A model generated the notes under the pieces. It was not told the origin of the DNA, searched no databases, and saw only the letters and a list, made by a program, of their open reading frames with translations. Positions 1 through 9,216 of a stretch of DNA of 46,369 nucleotides are shown in pieces (the stretch's first letter is position 1; every line of letters begins with the position of its first letter). The stretch is taken from assembly GCA_003278535.1 (NCBI GenBank), contig QCEG01000010.1, forward strand, positions 1 to 46,369, written 5' to 3'. The translations under genes and the position numbers were made by a program. The stretch is from Prochlorococcus sp. AG-355-N18. Lineage in GTDB: Bacteria > Cyanobacteriota > Cyanobacteriia > PCC-6307 > Cyanobiaceae.

Positions 1-2
1 TT

Positions 3-920
3 CTTGAGAGAGTTGAGAAATCATTAAAACTTGCCATAAAAAATGGATACCGAGCTATTAGAAGTCATATTGATACTTTCAAAAGTCAATCTATTGATAT
101 TTGGATTGAACTTTTTAAATTACAAAAAAAATTTTCATCTGAGTTGACTTTACAATTCGTTGCTCTAGCTCCATTGGAATTCTGGGATACAAATAATGGA
201 GAGAATTTGGCAAGAATATTTTCCTCTAATGGAGGTATTTTAGGAGGTGTAATTGTTCCTCCTTTCAATAAAAAAGATACAAGCAAATTTCTCGCAAAGA
301 TGCTTCTTCTAGCTCGTAAATATAAATTAGAAATTGATTTGCATATAGACGAATCGATCAATGAGCCTGGAGCGGGAATAAAAGTTTTGTTGGAGACAAT
401 CGAAAATTTAAATATTAATAGTATTCCAATTACTTGTAGTCATTTGAGTAGTCTTATTTCTCTAAGTCATAAAGAGATTTTGAATTTAGGAGAAAAAATG
501 GCTGAGAAAAATATTAAAGTTATTGCTTTACCTCTAACAAATTTTTGGCTGCTCAATCGAAGTAATAAAACTACCTCATTAAAAAGACCAGTTGCTCCAA
601 TAAAGCAATTACAAAAATCACACGTGGATGTATCTCTGGGTAGTGATAACGTTCAAGACCCTTGGTACCCATTTGGTAATTATGATCCTTTTTATATGTT
701 GTCTTGCTCGATACCTATGCTTCAACTAAATCCCTGGGATAGAATGACTCTATCTTCTATTTTTTTAGCTCCAAGCAGATTATTAAACTTAAAATGGGAT
801 GGTTTAATTAAAAAGGGTTGTCCTGCTGACTTTGTGATTTTAGATGCACAAAGATGGGCAGATATTTTTTCGAGTACATTAAAGAGAAAAGTTTTTATAA
901 AAGGCGATTTATATCGCTAA
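3..920 (+). CDS. Cytosine deaminase-like metal-dependent hydrolase (5' partial)
   Basis: Amidohydrolase-superfamily enzyme related to CodA, which hydrolyses cytosine to uracil and ammonia in pyrimidine salvage. The frame is open to the left edge, so the start and the first metal-binding HxH motif lie outside the window. Visible family landmarks are RSHIDT early in the fragment, DLHIDE (metal His and catalytic Glu), ITCSHLSSL (metal His) and LGSDNVQDPW, whose Asp is the expected metal ligand. The C-terminus has the usual amidohydrolase ending (KKGCPADFVILDA). The family also includes enzymes for other amino-heterocycles, so the substrate is inferred only. The next gene starts 38 nt downstream on the same strand. 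Confidence 0.8.
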   Translation, partial: LERVEKSLKLAIKNGYRAIRSHIDTFKSQSIDIWIELFKLQKKFSSELTLQFVALAPLEFWDTNNGENLARIFSSNGGILGGVIVPPFNKKDTSKFLAKMLLLARKYKLEIDLHIDESINEPGAGIKVLLETIENLNINSIPITCSHLSSLISLSHKEILNLGEKMAEKNIKVIALPLTNFWLLNRSNKTTSLKRPVAPIKQLQKSHVDVSLGSDNVQDPWYPFGNYDPFYMLSCSIPMLQLNPWDRMTLSSIFLAPSRLLNLKWDGLIKKGCPADFVILDAQRWADIFSSTLKRKVFIKGDLYR

Positions 921-958
921 TCGGCTAATTTATATACAAAACAATAAAAATTTTATTA

Positions 959-2314
959 ATGAAATCAAATAGTCTCAAATTTATAGACAAATTTAGGGAA
1001 GTCAACAACTTAGAGATTATTGAAAGCCAATCTGACAGAAGAAGACTTTCAAAAGATTTTTATAACTACTCTCCAATCCTTACGGAAAAATTAGACGAAT
1101 GTATTGCTGATTTGGTGGTAAGACCTAGTGATCACAAAGCGGTAAAGGAAGTAGCAGAAATTTGTTGGGAATTTTCTATCCCAATTACTTTAAGGGGTTC
1201 AGGTACAGGTAATTATGGACAAGCGGTCCCATTGTTTAAAGGAGTTGTAATGCAGATGAGTCACTTTAATAAGTTAGAAGAATTTGATCCAGATACAGGT
1301 TTTGTAAAAGTACAGTCTGGCTGTGTTATGGGAGATTTGAATAAACAATTAGAGAAATATGGAAGGGAACTGAGGTTGCTTCCTAGTACTTGGAAAACTG
1401 CAACAATTGGAGGTTTCATCGCAGGTGGATCAGGAGGTATTGGGTCTATTAGGTGGGGATTTTTAAGAGATCCAGGAAATCTTATTGGTTTAGAGGCAGT
1501 AACAATGAATGAAGAACCTAAATTATTAAAATTTGATGCTGAAGAATCCGAACCTTTAAATCATGCTTATGGGACTAATGGAATAATTACTTCTTTATTA
1601 CTTGCTACTGATATCAAACGTAAGTGGTATTCAATAGTTATCGACTGTATTGAATTTGAAAAAACAATAGAAATATTGAAAACTCTTACGAGCGCAGCAA
1701 TTGATCTGAAATTAGGAGCAATTCTTGAAGAAGAAATTGTAGATCAAATGCCAAAATGGTTTAAAAGTAAATCTAGAAGTCACAAGATATTAATTCAATC
1801 TACTCTTGGAGGAATAAAAACCATTGAGCTAATTTGTAAAAAATTTAAAGTCGAATCTACCCTAGTTGGGGAAGAAGAAAAGCTCGTCAATGGAATTTCT
1901 GAAGTCGTTTGGAATCATACAACTCTTCATATGAGGTCTAGGGATAAAAATTGGACTTATCTACAGATGCTTTTACCGCTTAATAATGAACTAGAATTAA
2001 TTAATTTTTTGAGAAAAAAATGGGGTAAAAAAGTTCTTTGGCATTTAGAGGCAGTTTCTCAACAAGGATCACCGCGATTAGCGGCTTTGCCTTTATTAAA
2101 GTGGAATGGGGCAGAAGAACTAAATGAAATAATGGAAGATTGCAAGAAACTTGGTGCGTTTATTTTTAATCCCCATGTTTTAACAGTTGAAGGCGGAGGT
2201 CTCGGAGTGGTGGATGCAGATCAAGTAAAAGCGAAATTAAGATTTGATCCTAAAGGGCTATTAAATCCAGGAAAATTGGAAGGTTGGGAAGTAAAAGAAC
2301 AATTTAAAATTTAA
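959..2314 (+). CDS. FAD-linked oxidase / dehydrogenase (GlcD-like)
   Basis: A 451-residue flavoprotein of the PCMH-type FAD-binding family, related to glycolate oxidase GlcD and D-lactate dehydrogenases. The FAD-binding core is seen at about residues 55-215: VVRPSDHKAVKEV, then RGSGTGNYGQAVPLFKG, and GGFIAGGSGGIGSIRWG, which cradle the FAD pyrophosphate. The C-terminal cap ends with FDPKGLLNPGKLEGW, a typical finish for these oxidases (often NPGK). The physiological substrate cannot be read from the sequence. It starts at an ATG and its last 4 bases overlap the convergent folC stop. It probably shares a transcript with the preceding hydrolase. Confidence 0.8.
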   Translation: MKSNSLKFIDKFREVNNLEIIESQSDRRRLSKDFYNYSPILTEKLDECIADLVVRPSDHKAVKEVAEICWEFSIPITLRGSGTGNYGQAVPLFKGVVMQMSHFNKLEEFDPDTGFVKVQSGCVMGDLNKQLEKYGRELRLLPSTWKTATIGGFIAGGSGGIGSIRWGFLRDPGNLIGLEAVTMNEEPKLLKFDAEESEPLNHAYGTNGIITSLLLATDIKRKWYSIVIDCIEFEKTIEILKTLTSAAIDLKLGAILEEEIVDQMPKWFKSKSRSHKILIQSTLGGIKTIELICKKFKVESTLVGEEEKLVNGISEVVWNHTTLHMRSRDKNWTYLQMLLPLNNELELINFLRKKWGKKVLWHLEAVSQQGSPRLAALPLLKWNGAEELNEIMEDCKKLGAFIFNPHVLTVEGGGLGVVDADQVKAKLRFDPKGLLNPGKLEGWEVKEQFKI

Positions 2315-3543
2315 CATTTCTGTTTATTGGCAAATTTAATAAATTCAGCAACTAAAAAAATAGAACCTGTTAGAACAGGAATATTAGGCGGCCATTTTTT
2401 CAGGGAAAATAAATACTCAATGGCAAGTTCAAATGTTTTAAATTCAATTGTTTTTTGAAAGTCAATTTCTTTAATCTGAGAGAGATCATTTAATTGCCAA
2501 CTAGGTTGATTTGGAACTGGCACAAGTAATAAGCGATCATTTTTCTTTAGAAGTGTTTTTAATATTGCGTAAATATCTTTTTGTCTTTGGACACCTACAA
2601 TCCAATAAATTCCTTTATCTTCATTCTCCCAATTTCTTCGCTCATTAGAGAGTGCTTTTGCCGCAGGATAATTATGCGCACAATCTACAAGAATTTGTTT
2701 GTTGAAATAATTTATTATTTCTAGCCTTCCGTTCCAAGTTGTCTTTTTAAGACCTTCAGATATGTGTTTTTCTTTTATATTAAATCCCAAATTATTCAGC
2801 GCTTCAATTGCTCCAACAGCTACTGAAGCATTTTGCTTTTGAAAAATTCCTTTTAATCCAAGCTCATAGCTGTTTGAAATTGAATCTTTCCAAATAATTT
2901 CTGCTCCTACCTCTTTAACTTTTTTGGTTATTAAATTTTCAACTTGACTATTTTGATTGCATGAGATGACAATTGATTTTTTTTCAATAACTGCTAATTT
3001 TTCTTCGGCAATTTTTTCAATCGTATCTCCAAGAAATTCTTTATGGTCTAAGCCAATATTCCCAATAGCAATGATTGGTCTAGATTTATGGGCTGTTGTC
3101 GCGTCTAATCGTCCCCCTAAGCCAGCTTCAAGAATGAGTAATTCAACTTTTTGATGGTCAAAAAAATTTAGTGCGCAGCAAATGATTTTTTCAAAAGGAG
3201 TTAATTCAAATTTTGAAGAATTTTTTTCTATAAATCTATAGATTTTTTCAAAATCAGTTCTATTAATATTTTTTTTATTAACTCTAATCCTCTCGCATAC
3301 ATCCAAAAGATGAGGAGATGTCGTTACACCGAAATTCCTTTTAGCTTCAAAAAGTATACTTTCTAAATATGCCGCGATTGATCCTTTACCATTGGTTCCA
3401 ATAATCTGTATCGCAGGGATATTTTTGCAAGGATTACCAAGTTCTTGTAGAGCTTTTTTAATTCTTGATAAACCTAACTTTATATTATCCCTTTCATATT
3501 TAGGAGATAATAATTCAAAATTTTTTAAATTTGCATTTTTCAA
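2311..3543 (-). CDS. folC: Bifunctional dihydrofolate / folylpolyglutamate synthase FolC
   Basis: Mur-ligase family enzyme that adds glutamate to dihydropteroate and tetrahydrofolate in the cytoplasm. The ATP loop IGTNGKGSIAAYLESIL lies near residues 48-64, followed by TTSPHLLDVCERIRVN, which is the FolC signature, and EAGLGGRLDATT with metal and folate contacts. DCAHNYPAA near residue 287 matches the conserved DGAHN element. Length (410 aa) is usual for the family. The start is a TTG, 11 nt after the argD stop, and no ATG or GTG lies between the two, so folC is probably translated from the tRNA-Leu-argD transcript. Its end overlaps the convergent FAD oxidase by 4 nt. Confidence 0.93.
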   Translation of the reverse strand: MKNANLKNFELLSPKYERDNIKLGLSRIKKALQELGNPCKNIPAIQIIGTNGKGSIAAYLESILFEAKRNFGVTTSPHLLDVCERIRVNKKNINRTDFEKIYRFIEKNSSKFELTPFEKIICCALNFFDHQKVELLILEAGLGGRLDATTAHKSRPIIAIGNIGLDHKEFLGDTIEKIAEEKLAVIEKKSIVISCNQNSQVENLITKKVKEVGAEIIWKDSISNSYELGLKGIFQKQNASVAVGAIEALNNLGFNIKEKHISEGLKKTTWNGRLEIINYFNKQILVDCAHNYPAAKALSNERRNWENEDKGIYWIVGVQRQKDIYAILKTLLKKNDRLLLVPVPNQPSWQLNDLSQIKEIDFQKTIEFKTFELAIEYLFSLKKWPPNIPVLTGSIFLVAEFIKFANKQKC

Positions 3544-3554
3544 AATTTTAATTG

Positions 3555-4730
3555 CTATAACTCTTCAAAAATTGAATTTAGCTTATCCAAAAGAATATTA
3601 ATTTCTCTTCGAGAAATAACTAATGGTGGGACAATCCTTACAACATTTCCTCCTGCAGGTACTACCAATAATCCTTTATCAAAAGCTTTTAATGTAATTT
3701 TTTTTGCATCAGCATAATCATCATTGATCACAAGACCTTGTATTAAACCTAAGCCTCTTTTCCCGCAAATAATATTTGGAAATTTTTTTGACAATTCTTC
3801 AAACCCAGTACTTAATTGTTCCCCTCTTAGATAAACATTATTGATAATATTTCTTCTATTTATTTCTTCTAATACAGTTAGGGCAGCTTTACAAGCGAAT
3901 GGGTTCCCTCCAAAGGTGCTTGCATGATCCCCTGGAGAAAAAATGTTGGCTTTTTCTTTTACCAATAATGCACCAATTGCATGACCTCCTCCTAATCCTT
4001 TAGCGAGGGTGAATCCATCAGGTTCAATTCCTAAATTCTCATAACCCCACATTTTCCCAGTTCGACCTACTCCACTTTGGACCTCATCTAAAATGAGAAG
4101 AGAATTATATTTATCACATATTTCTCTCAGGCTTTTAAAAAATATTTTACTTCCAGGAATTACGCCGCCTTCGCCTTGTATTGGTTCAACTAAAACGCCG
4201 GAAATTTTTTGATCATTAGTTTCACACTCTTCAAATAATCTTTTTACCGAATCAAAATTGTTAAATTCAAAAAATTTGAACCCTTGAATCATTGGTTCGA
4301 AACCTTTTTGATATTTTGGTTGTCCAGTGGCACTCAAGGCTGCAAGCGTCCTTCCATGGAAGCTGGATTCTGCTGCGAGAATAATTGATTCTTTACCTTC
4401 ATTTGTTTTATTTCCATATTTTTTAATTAATTTAATTGCTGATTCATTTGCTTCCGCACCACTATTACAGAAGAAGACGCTTTTAGCACAACTAATATTC
4501 GTTAAAGTTCTGCTTAATTGTTCTTGTTCATCAATGTTGTAGAGATTAGAAATGTGCTGAATCTTTTTTAGTTGAGTTGATAACCTTCTTCTTAAAACTC
4601 TGTCGCTATGTCCAAGACTACAAGTTGCTATACCAGCAACTGCATCAAGATACCTTTTACCTGTTTTGTCCCATAGCCAACAACCTTTTCCTTTTTTGAA
4701 AGATATATCGAATCGACTATATGTATTCAT
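3555..4730 (-). CDS. argD: Acetylornithine aminotransferase ArgD
   Basis: PLP-dependent class III aminotransferase that converts N-acetylglutamate semialdehyde to N2-acetylornithine in arginine synthesis. Landmarks: FFCNSGAEANESAIKL (PLP phosphate contact), SSFHGRTLAALSATGQ, the LILDEVQSGVGRTG block containing the PLP-ring Asp, and TLAKGLGGGHAIGA with the Schiff-base Lys. I start it at the ATG of MNTYSRFDISF. The frame stays open further upstream only because it runs through the tRNA-Leu, so those 27 codons are artefactual. The ATG is 5 nt from the tRNA 3' end. argF, also an arginine gene, lies 35 kb away in the same window. Confidence 0.94.
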   Translation of the reverse strand: MNTYSRFDISFKKGKGCWLWDKTGKRYLDAVAGIATCSLGHSDRVLRRRLSTQLKKIQHISNLYNIDEQEQLSRTLTNISCAKSVFFCNSGAEANESAIKLIKKYGNKTNEGKESIILAAESSFHGRTLAALSATGQPKYQKGFEPMIQGFKFFEFNNFDSVKRLFEECETNDQKISGVLVEPIQGEGGVIPGSKIFFKSLREICDKYNSLLILDEVQSGVGRTGKMWGYENLGIEPDGFTLAKGLGGGHAIGALLVKEKANIFSPGDHASTFGGNPFACKAALTVLEEINRRNIINNVYLRGEQLSTGFEELSKKFPNIICGKRGLGLIQGLVINDDYADAKKITLKAFDKGLLVVPAGGNVVRIVPPLVISRREINILLDKLNSIFEEL

Positions 4731-4735
4731 TAAAG

Positions 4736-4817
4736 TGGGAGCGGTCGGACTTGAACCGACATACCCGAAGGTGCCGCATTTTGAGTGCGGTGCGTCTACC
4801 AATTCCACCACGCTCCC
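4736..4817 (-). tRNA. tRNA-Leu(CAA)
   Basis: Reading the minus strand, a 7-bp acceptor stem GGGAGCG/CGCTCCC closes at 4817-4811 and 4743-4737, with discriminator A at 4736 as in leucine tRNAs. The D-arm contains TGGTAGACGC. The anticodon arm CCGCA-CTCAAAA-TGCGG gives anticodon CAA. A long class II variable arm (ACCTTCGGGT) follows, then the T-arm GTCGG-TTCAAGT-CCGAC. The CCA end is not encoded. The gene lies directly upstream of argD on the same strand. Confidence 0.97.
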
Positions 4818-5096
4818 AAGGCTTTTGAAAAAATGAACTTTTTTATTATAACAAAAATCAATTTATTGACTATTACTTTGGTCAAGGAACAGTTTTCAAG
4901 ATTACGTTTGTTAATAGTTAATCTTTTCGATAAAAATATAGAATTATTTATTTCATTTGCTGACAAGAAATGAGGGGAAGAAAGAATATTTAAACATTTC
5001 TGATACATTTTTGTGATTAAATACGTTTAAAAGTCTTTTTTAAAAGTAGATAGCTTCATCATTAGTAATATTGTGTTATATTTAGTAAAAAAGCAA

Positions 5097-5204
5097 ATGT
5101 CTAAAACTCAAGCTAACAAATTATCCTTTAAATTTGTCCCCTATTTTTTTATTGCAATAACTATACTTACAACATTCGGATCTAATAGCGGAACTTGGGC
5201 ATGA
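5097..5204 (+). CDS. Small single-span membrane ORF, 35 aa, coupled to the next
   Basis: I do not recognise this protein. It encodes 35 residues: a basic polar start (MSKTQANKLSFKF), one hydrophobic span (VPYFFIAITILTTFG) and a short tail ending GTWA. This is a typical single-pass microprotein, or a signal-peptide-like sequence. Its TGA overlaps the ATG of the following ORF (ATGA), which suggests translational coupling. It sits alone on the plus strand between two minus-strand genes (murA and the tRNA-Leu unit). It could be a small photosystem or NDH accessory subunit, but no known family was matched. Chance ORFs of this size occur in AT-rich DNA, so confidence is limited. Confidence 0.4.
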   Translation: MSKTQANKLSFKFVPYFFIAITILTTFGSNSGTWA

Positions 5205-5311
5205 ATGAATTCAAATTTAATGGTTTAAATAAAATTTGGTCTAATCGCTTTCTAATTTTGTTTATATTATTTTTGGGGTGTATTTCGCTAATTAATATTG
5301 CTTACGTTTGA
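5201..5311 (+). CDS. Small single-span membrane ORF, 36 aa
   Basis: Unrecognised microprotein. It begins MNEFKFNGLNKIWSNR and then has one hydrophobic stretch (FLILFILFLGCISLINIAYV) that runs to the C-terminus, so it would be an N-in, tail-anchored-like peptide. Its ATG overlaps the stop of the preceding 35-aa ORF by 4 nt (ATGA). The positive-inside N-terminus and clean single span make it more plausible than a random ORF. It ends 39 nt before the convergent murA stop. Confidence 0.38.
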   Translation: MNEFKFNGLNKIWSNRFLILFILFLGCISLINIAYV

Positions 5312-5349
5312 ATAAACTTTCTTTGTTTTAAAAATATATTTGGAAAAGA

Positions 5350-6720
5350 CTATGCTACTTCGAGTTTTGAAAAATTCTCAGATCTTTGTTCAATTTTAAA
5401 TCCATTCTCTTCAAAAGTATTTTTACTGATTTCTCTAATTATTTTTACACCTAATTTTTTTAGTTTTAATTCAAAATTTTCATAACCTCTATCTAGATGT
5501 TCTAATCCATAGAAATTACTACTACCTTTTGCGATGATTCCTGCAATTATTAATGCAGCTGATGACCTTAAATCTGAGCCAACTAAATTAATCCCATTAA
5601 TTGTTTTAACACCTTTGATGTGAGCTACGTTTTTGTTTAGTTTTATACTGGCGCCCATTTCATTAAGTAAATAAATATGATTCATTCTGTTTTCGAAAAT
5701 TGTTTCGGTTATCTTTGATTCACCATTTGCAATTGTCATTAGAGTTGTAAATGGTGCCTGCAAATCAGTAGGAAAGCCTGGGAAAGGAGCTGTTTCAATA
5801 TCTACTCCTTTAATCTCTTTACTCTTGATAGAAATCGAATTACCTTTAATCGTAATTTTACTACCACTCTCTTGAAGCTTATTAGTGACAGCTTTAAGAT
5901 GATGAGGGATTACTGGAGAAATTGTTATTGAAGAGGAAGTTGCAGCAGCAGCTATTAGAAAAGTTCCAGCTTCTATTCGGTCTGGAATTACTTTATGGGT
6001 ACATCCGCCAAGCTTATTAACTCCATCAATAATAATTGTTTCTTTACCGGAGTCATAAATTTTTGCCCCCATTTTATTAAGCATATGGCATAAATCTTGA
6101 ACTTCAGGCTCTCTAGCAGCATTTTCAATAGTAGTTCTTCCTTTGGCTAAAGATGCTGCCATTATTAAAGTTTCAGTCGCACCTACACTTGGACAATTTA
6201 ATTGAATATGAGTGCCATGAAGTCTATTTTTGTTCCCCCTTGTTTTTGCCTTTACAATTCCCTCTTCAATAATAATGTCTGCTCCTAGTGCGATTAATCC
6301 ATTAATGTGCTCGTCTATTGGCCTTGAACCAATATTGCATCCACCTGGTAACGGTACTTGAGCTTCTCCAAATTTAGTTAATAGTGCACCTATACAAAAG
6401 AAACTAGCTCTTAATCCTTTAACAAGTTCATATGGAAGTTCTTTAATCGAAATAGTTGTTGGATCTATTGCTAGTTGGTTGTTTTTACGAACTAAATTCA
6501 CTCCTAAATTCTTTAAGATATTCCCCATCTTTTCAATATCAGTGAGAAAAGGTACATTTTCAAGAATTATTTTTTCATTAGTTAGCAATGATGAGGCTAA
6601 TAAAACTAAGGCGGAATTCTTCGCACCACTTATTTCAACTATTCCATTTAACTTGCCTTGGCCAAAAATCTTTAAATTTTGCGATTTAAGATATGACTTC
6701 GTTTTGCTTCCGCAAATCAT
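5350..6720 (-). CDS. murA: UDP-N-acetylglucosamine 1-carboxyvinyltransferase MurA
   Basis: Catalyses the first committed step of peptidoglycan synthesis, transferring enolpyruvate from PEP to UDP-GlcNAc in the cytoplasm. Substrate-binding Lys34-Asn35 sit in SGAKNSALVLLASSL, and the catalytic Cys lies in LPGGCNIGSRPIDEHINGL near residue 128. It is the Cys form, hence expected to be fosfomycin-sensitive. Later EPSP-synthase-fold blocks are also present: DRIEAGTFLIAAAAT, PFPGFPTDLQAP and ENRMNHIYLLNEMGA. The length of 456 aa is slightly above the usual 420 because of short N- and C-terminal extensions. It starts at an ATG, with about 190 nt of non-coding DNA separating it from the divergent methylase gene. 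Confidence 0.96.
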   Translation of the reverse strand: MICGSKTKSYLKSQNLKIFGQGKLNGIVEISGAKNSALVLLASSLLTNEKIILENVPFLTDIEKMGNILKNLGVNLVRKNNQLAIDPTTISIKELPYELVKGLRASFFCIGALLTKFGEAQVPLPGGCNIGSRPIDEHINGLIALGADIIIEEGIVKAKTRGNKNRLHGTHIQLNCPSVGATETLIMAASLAKGRTTIENAAREPEVQDLCHMLNKMGAKIYDSGKETIIIDGVNKLGGCTHKVIPDRIEAGTFLIAAAATSSSITISPVIPHHLKAVTNKLQESGSKITIKGNSISIKSKEIKGVDIETAPFPGFPTDLQAPFTTLMTIANGESKITETIFENRMNHIYLLNEMGASIKLNKNVAHIKGVKTINGINLVGSDLRSSAALIIAGIIAKGSSNFYGLEHLDRGYENFELKLKKLGVKIIREISKNTFEENGFKIEQRSENFSKLEVA

Positions 6721-6909
6721 TAAGACTTAATTTATTAGATTCATCATGACAAACTAATAATATTAAGTCCACCCTATGTAACGTCATGAATATTAATTAA
6801 AAGTGAAAATGTATTTTTTAATTTCTTGGGAAATAAAAATTTAATAAATAATTGATCAAAATATTTATGTAATTAAAATATAATTAATAACAAATTTTTC
6901 AAAATACTC

Positions 6910-7752
6910 ATAGAAAATACTTTTTTAAAAATAACTAGTAAAGACAATAATCTAGTTAAAAGATTTAGATCTTTTAAAAGAGGATCATCTCCAAAAGATC
7001 AAGACTTTTTTTGCATAGAGGGTACACATCTCATTGAAGAATTGCTGAAGTCTGGAAAAAATCCCTCTAAGATTTTAGTTACCGAAAAATGGCTAAGAAA
7101 GAATCAAAATCTAAGCAAAAAATTTGATGAGTCATTAATAAATATTGTTTCAGAGGCAGTCTTGTCATCTGCGATTTCAACAATTAATCCAGATGGGATA
7201 GCAGCTTTAGTAGAGATTTCAGCAATACCTAATTATCAATTTAATAGAAAAGATGATTTTGTTCTTGTTCTCGACAGAATTCAAGATCCTGGGAATATGG
7301 GTAATCTATTTAGAACCGCTTTAGCTGCGGGTGTTAATGCAATTTTTTTAGCTGGAGGTGCGCACCCATTAGGTCAAAAGGTATTAAGAGCATCCTCAGG
7401 TGCAGTTTTTCATCTGCCTTTTTTAAGATTTGATGGCATTGAAGAAGAAATATTAAATTCTTTACTTAAGTCTTTGTCTGAATTATCAAATGTAGGATTT
7501 AAGATTTTCTCTACTAGTAGCCATAATAAGAGTTCAAAAAAACCTTCAAAACCTTACTGGGAAGTTGATTGGTCTAGACGTACAGCATTAATTTTGGGTA
7601 ATGAAGGCCAAGGTATTCATAAAAAAATTCAAGAAGCTTTTAATGAAACAATTACAATTCCGCATAGCGAGATTGTAGAATCATTAAATGTGGCTTGTGT
7701 TGCAGTTCCGTTATTACTAGAACGAAAAAGAGTCGCATACACCTCTAAATAA
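6910..7752 (+). CDS. SpoU/TrmH-family rRNA or tRNA 2'-O-methyltransferase, start codon unclear
   Basis: SPOUT-fold methyltransferase that transfers a methyl group from SAM to a ribose 2'-OH of rRNA or tRNA. The trefoil-knot motifs are clear: LDRIQDPGNMGNLFRTALAAG (motif 1), LILGNEGQGI (motif 2) and IPHSEIVESLNVACVAVPL (motif 3). The N-terminal substrate-binding domain (ITSKDNNLVKRFRSF, then FFCIEGTHLIEELL) is also encoded, but it lies upstream of the first TTG at 7042, and the frame from the upstream stop (6874) holds no ATG, GTG or TTG before that. A non-standard start such as ATA at 6910 or 6931, or ATT at 6883, is therefore inferred; 6910 is a best guess. Confidence 0.82.
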   Translation: MENTFLKITSKDNNLVKRFRSFKRGSSPKDQDFFCIEGTHLIEELLKSGKNPSKILVTEKWLRKNQNLSKKFDESLINIVSEAVLSSAISTINPDGIAALVEISAIPNYQFNRKDDFVLVLDRIQDPGNMGNLFRTALAAGVNAIFLAGGAHPLGQKVLRASSGAVFHLPFLRFDGIEEEILNSLLKSLSELSNVGFKIFSTSSHNKSSKKPSKPYWEVDWSRRTALILGNEGQGIHKKIQEAFNETITIPHSEIVESLNVACVAVPLLLERKRVAYTSK

Positions 7753-7763
7753 ATAAATAAAAA

Positions 7764-9203
7764 GTGACTGATTCAAGTTTTGATTTTGATTTAATCGTAA
7801 TAGGAGCAGGATATGGAGGTTTTGATGCCGCTAAACATGCTGCTGGTAAGGGACTTAAAGCCGCAATAGTAGAATCTTCTGATATGGGAGGCACTTGTGT
7901 TAATAAGGGTTGTGTTCCATCTAAAGCTCTTTTGGCTGCAAGTGGAAAAGTTAGAGAAATAGCTAATTATGAACATTTAGCTAAATTTGGTATACATGCT
8001 TCACCCGTAAGGTTCGAGAGATCAAAAATTGCAGATCATGCAAATAATTTAGTTTTAAATGTTAGAGAAAATTTAACAAAAACTCTTAAAAGGAGTGGAG
8101 TTGAAATTATTTTGGGCATTGGAAGAATTGAAGGAAATCAAAAAGTAGGTGTAAGAGATAAAAACGGAATTGATAAAATTTTCACATGTAAGAATATTGT
8201 TATAGCAACAGGCTCTTCTCCTTTGGTGCCTCGTGGAATAACTTTGGATAATAGGACCGTATTTACTAGCGATGATGCGGTTAAACTTGAGTGGCTTCCA
8301 AGATGGATAGCAATAATTGGAAGCGGATATATAGGTCTAGAATTTGCTGATGTTTATACCGCCCTTGGTTGTGAAGTTACCATGATCGAGGCTTTGGAGA
8401 ATATTATGCCAACATTTGATCCAGACATCTCTAAAATTGCTAAGAAGAACCTTATTCAGGCAAGAGATATAGACACAAAATCAAATGTCTTTGCGACAAA
8501 AATAACACCTGGATGCCCTGTAAAAATAGAACTGACTGATGCAAAATCTAAGGAAATTGTAGAAACTTTAGAAGTTGACGCTGTACTAGTCGCAACTGGC
8601 AGAAGTCCTAATAGTAATAACTTAAATCTTGAGTCGGTTGGTATCGAAACAGTAAAAGGTTTCATTCCTGTAGATGATCAAATGAGAGTTAAGAATGGTG
8701 ATGAAATAATATCTAACATTTGGGCTGTTGGAGATGTAACGGGCAAACTAATGCTTGCTCATACTGCTGCAGCGCAGGGTACTATTGCTGTTGATAATAT
8801 TTGCGGTGGAAATGTAGAAATTAACTATAAAAGTATCCCCGCAGCAACCTTTACTCACCCAGAGATAAGTTCAGTTGGTCTCTCTGAAGTTGAAGCTAAA
8901 GAGAAATCTACAAAAGAAAATTTTACTTTGGGAGTTGTCAAAAGTTTCTTTAAGGCTAATTCAAAAGCATTGGCTGAATTAGAGAGTGATGGATTGCTAA
9001 AGTTGATTTTCAACAAAGATAATGGGAAAGTATTAGGGGCGCATATTTTTGGGTTACATGCAGCTGATTTAATTCAAGAAATTTCGAACGCTATTGCAAG
9101 GAACCAAGATGTAATTGAATTATCTAAAGAAGTTCATACTCATCCTACACTTAGTGAAGTAGTTGAGGTCGCATATAAACAGGCGGCTTCTCAAATAAAA
9201 TAA
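7764..9203 (+). CDS. lpdA: Dihydrolipoyl dehydrogenase (E3)
   Basis: FAD disulfide oxidoreductase that reoxidises dihydrolipoamide with NAD+ for pyruvate dehydrogenase and, where present, the glycine cleavage system. The FAD dinucleotide loop [12 protein letters not shown] is at about residues 12-23, the redox disulfide in [13 protein letters not shown] near 42-54, the NAD loop [12 protein letters not shown] near 183, the second FAD motif [16 protein letters not shown], and the dimer-interface [10 protein letters not shown] with the catalytic His-Glu pair near the C-terminus. It uses a GTG start, 11 nt after the preceding stop. The E1 alpha gene pdhA lies about 9 kb away. Confidence 0.95.
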   Translation: MTDSSFDFDLIVIGAGYGGFDAAKHAAGKGLKAAIVESSDMGGTCVNKGCVPSKALLAASGKVREIANYEHLAKFGIHASPVRFERSKIADHANNLVLNVRENLTKTLKRSGVEIILGIGRIEGNQKVGVRDKNGIDKIFTCKNIVIATGSSPLVPRGITLDNRTVFTSDDAVKLEWLPRWIAIIGSGYIGLEFADVYTALGCEVTMIEALENIMPTFDPDISKIAKKNLIQARDIDTKSNVFATKITPGCPVKIELTDAKSKEIVETLEVDAVLVATGRSPNSNNLNLESVGIETVKGFIPVDDQMRVKNGDEIISNIWAVGDVTGKLMLAHTAAAQGTIAVDNICGGNVEINYKSIPAATFTHPEISSVGLSEVEAKEKSTKENFTLGVVKSFFKANSKALAELESDGLLKLIFNKDNGKVLGAHIFGLHAADLIQEISNAIARNQDVIELSKEVHTHPTLSEVVEVAYKQAASQIK

Positions 9204-9216
9204 ATATCTAAAATTA

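Noticed and set aside
4731..4811. 27-residue N-terminal extension of ArgD in the same frame
   Set aside because: It is a translation of the tRNA-Leu gene; the ArgD start is the ATG at 4730, and ArgD family N-termini begin at that point.
7791..8665. Minus-strand ORFs inside lpdA
   Set aside because: They lie wholly within a confident gene, with Ser- and Phe-rich sequence typical of antisense reading.
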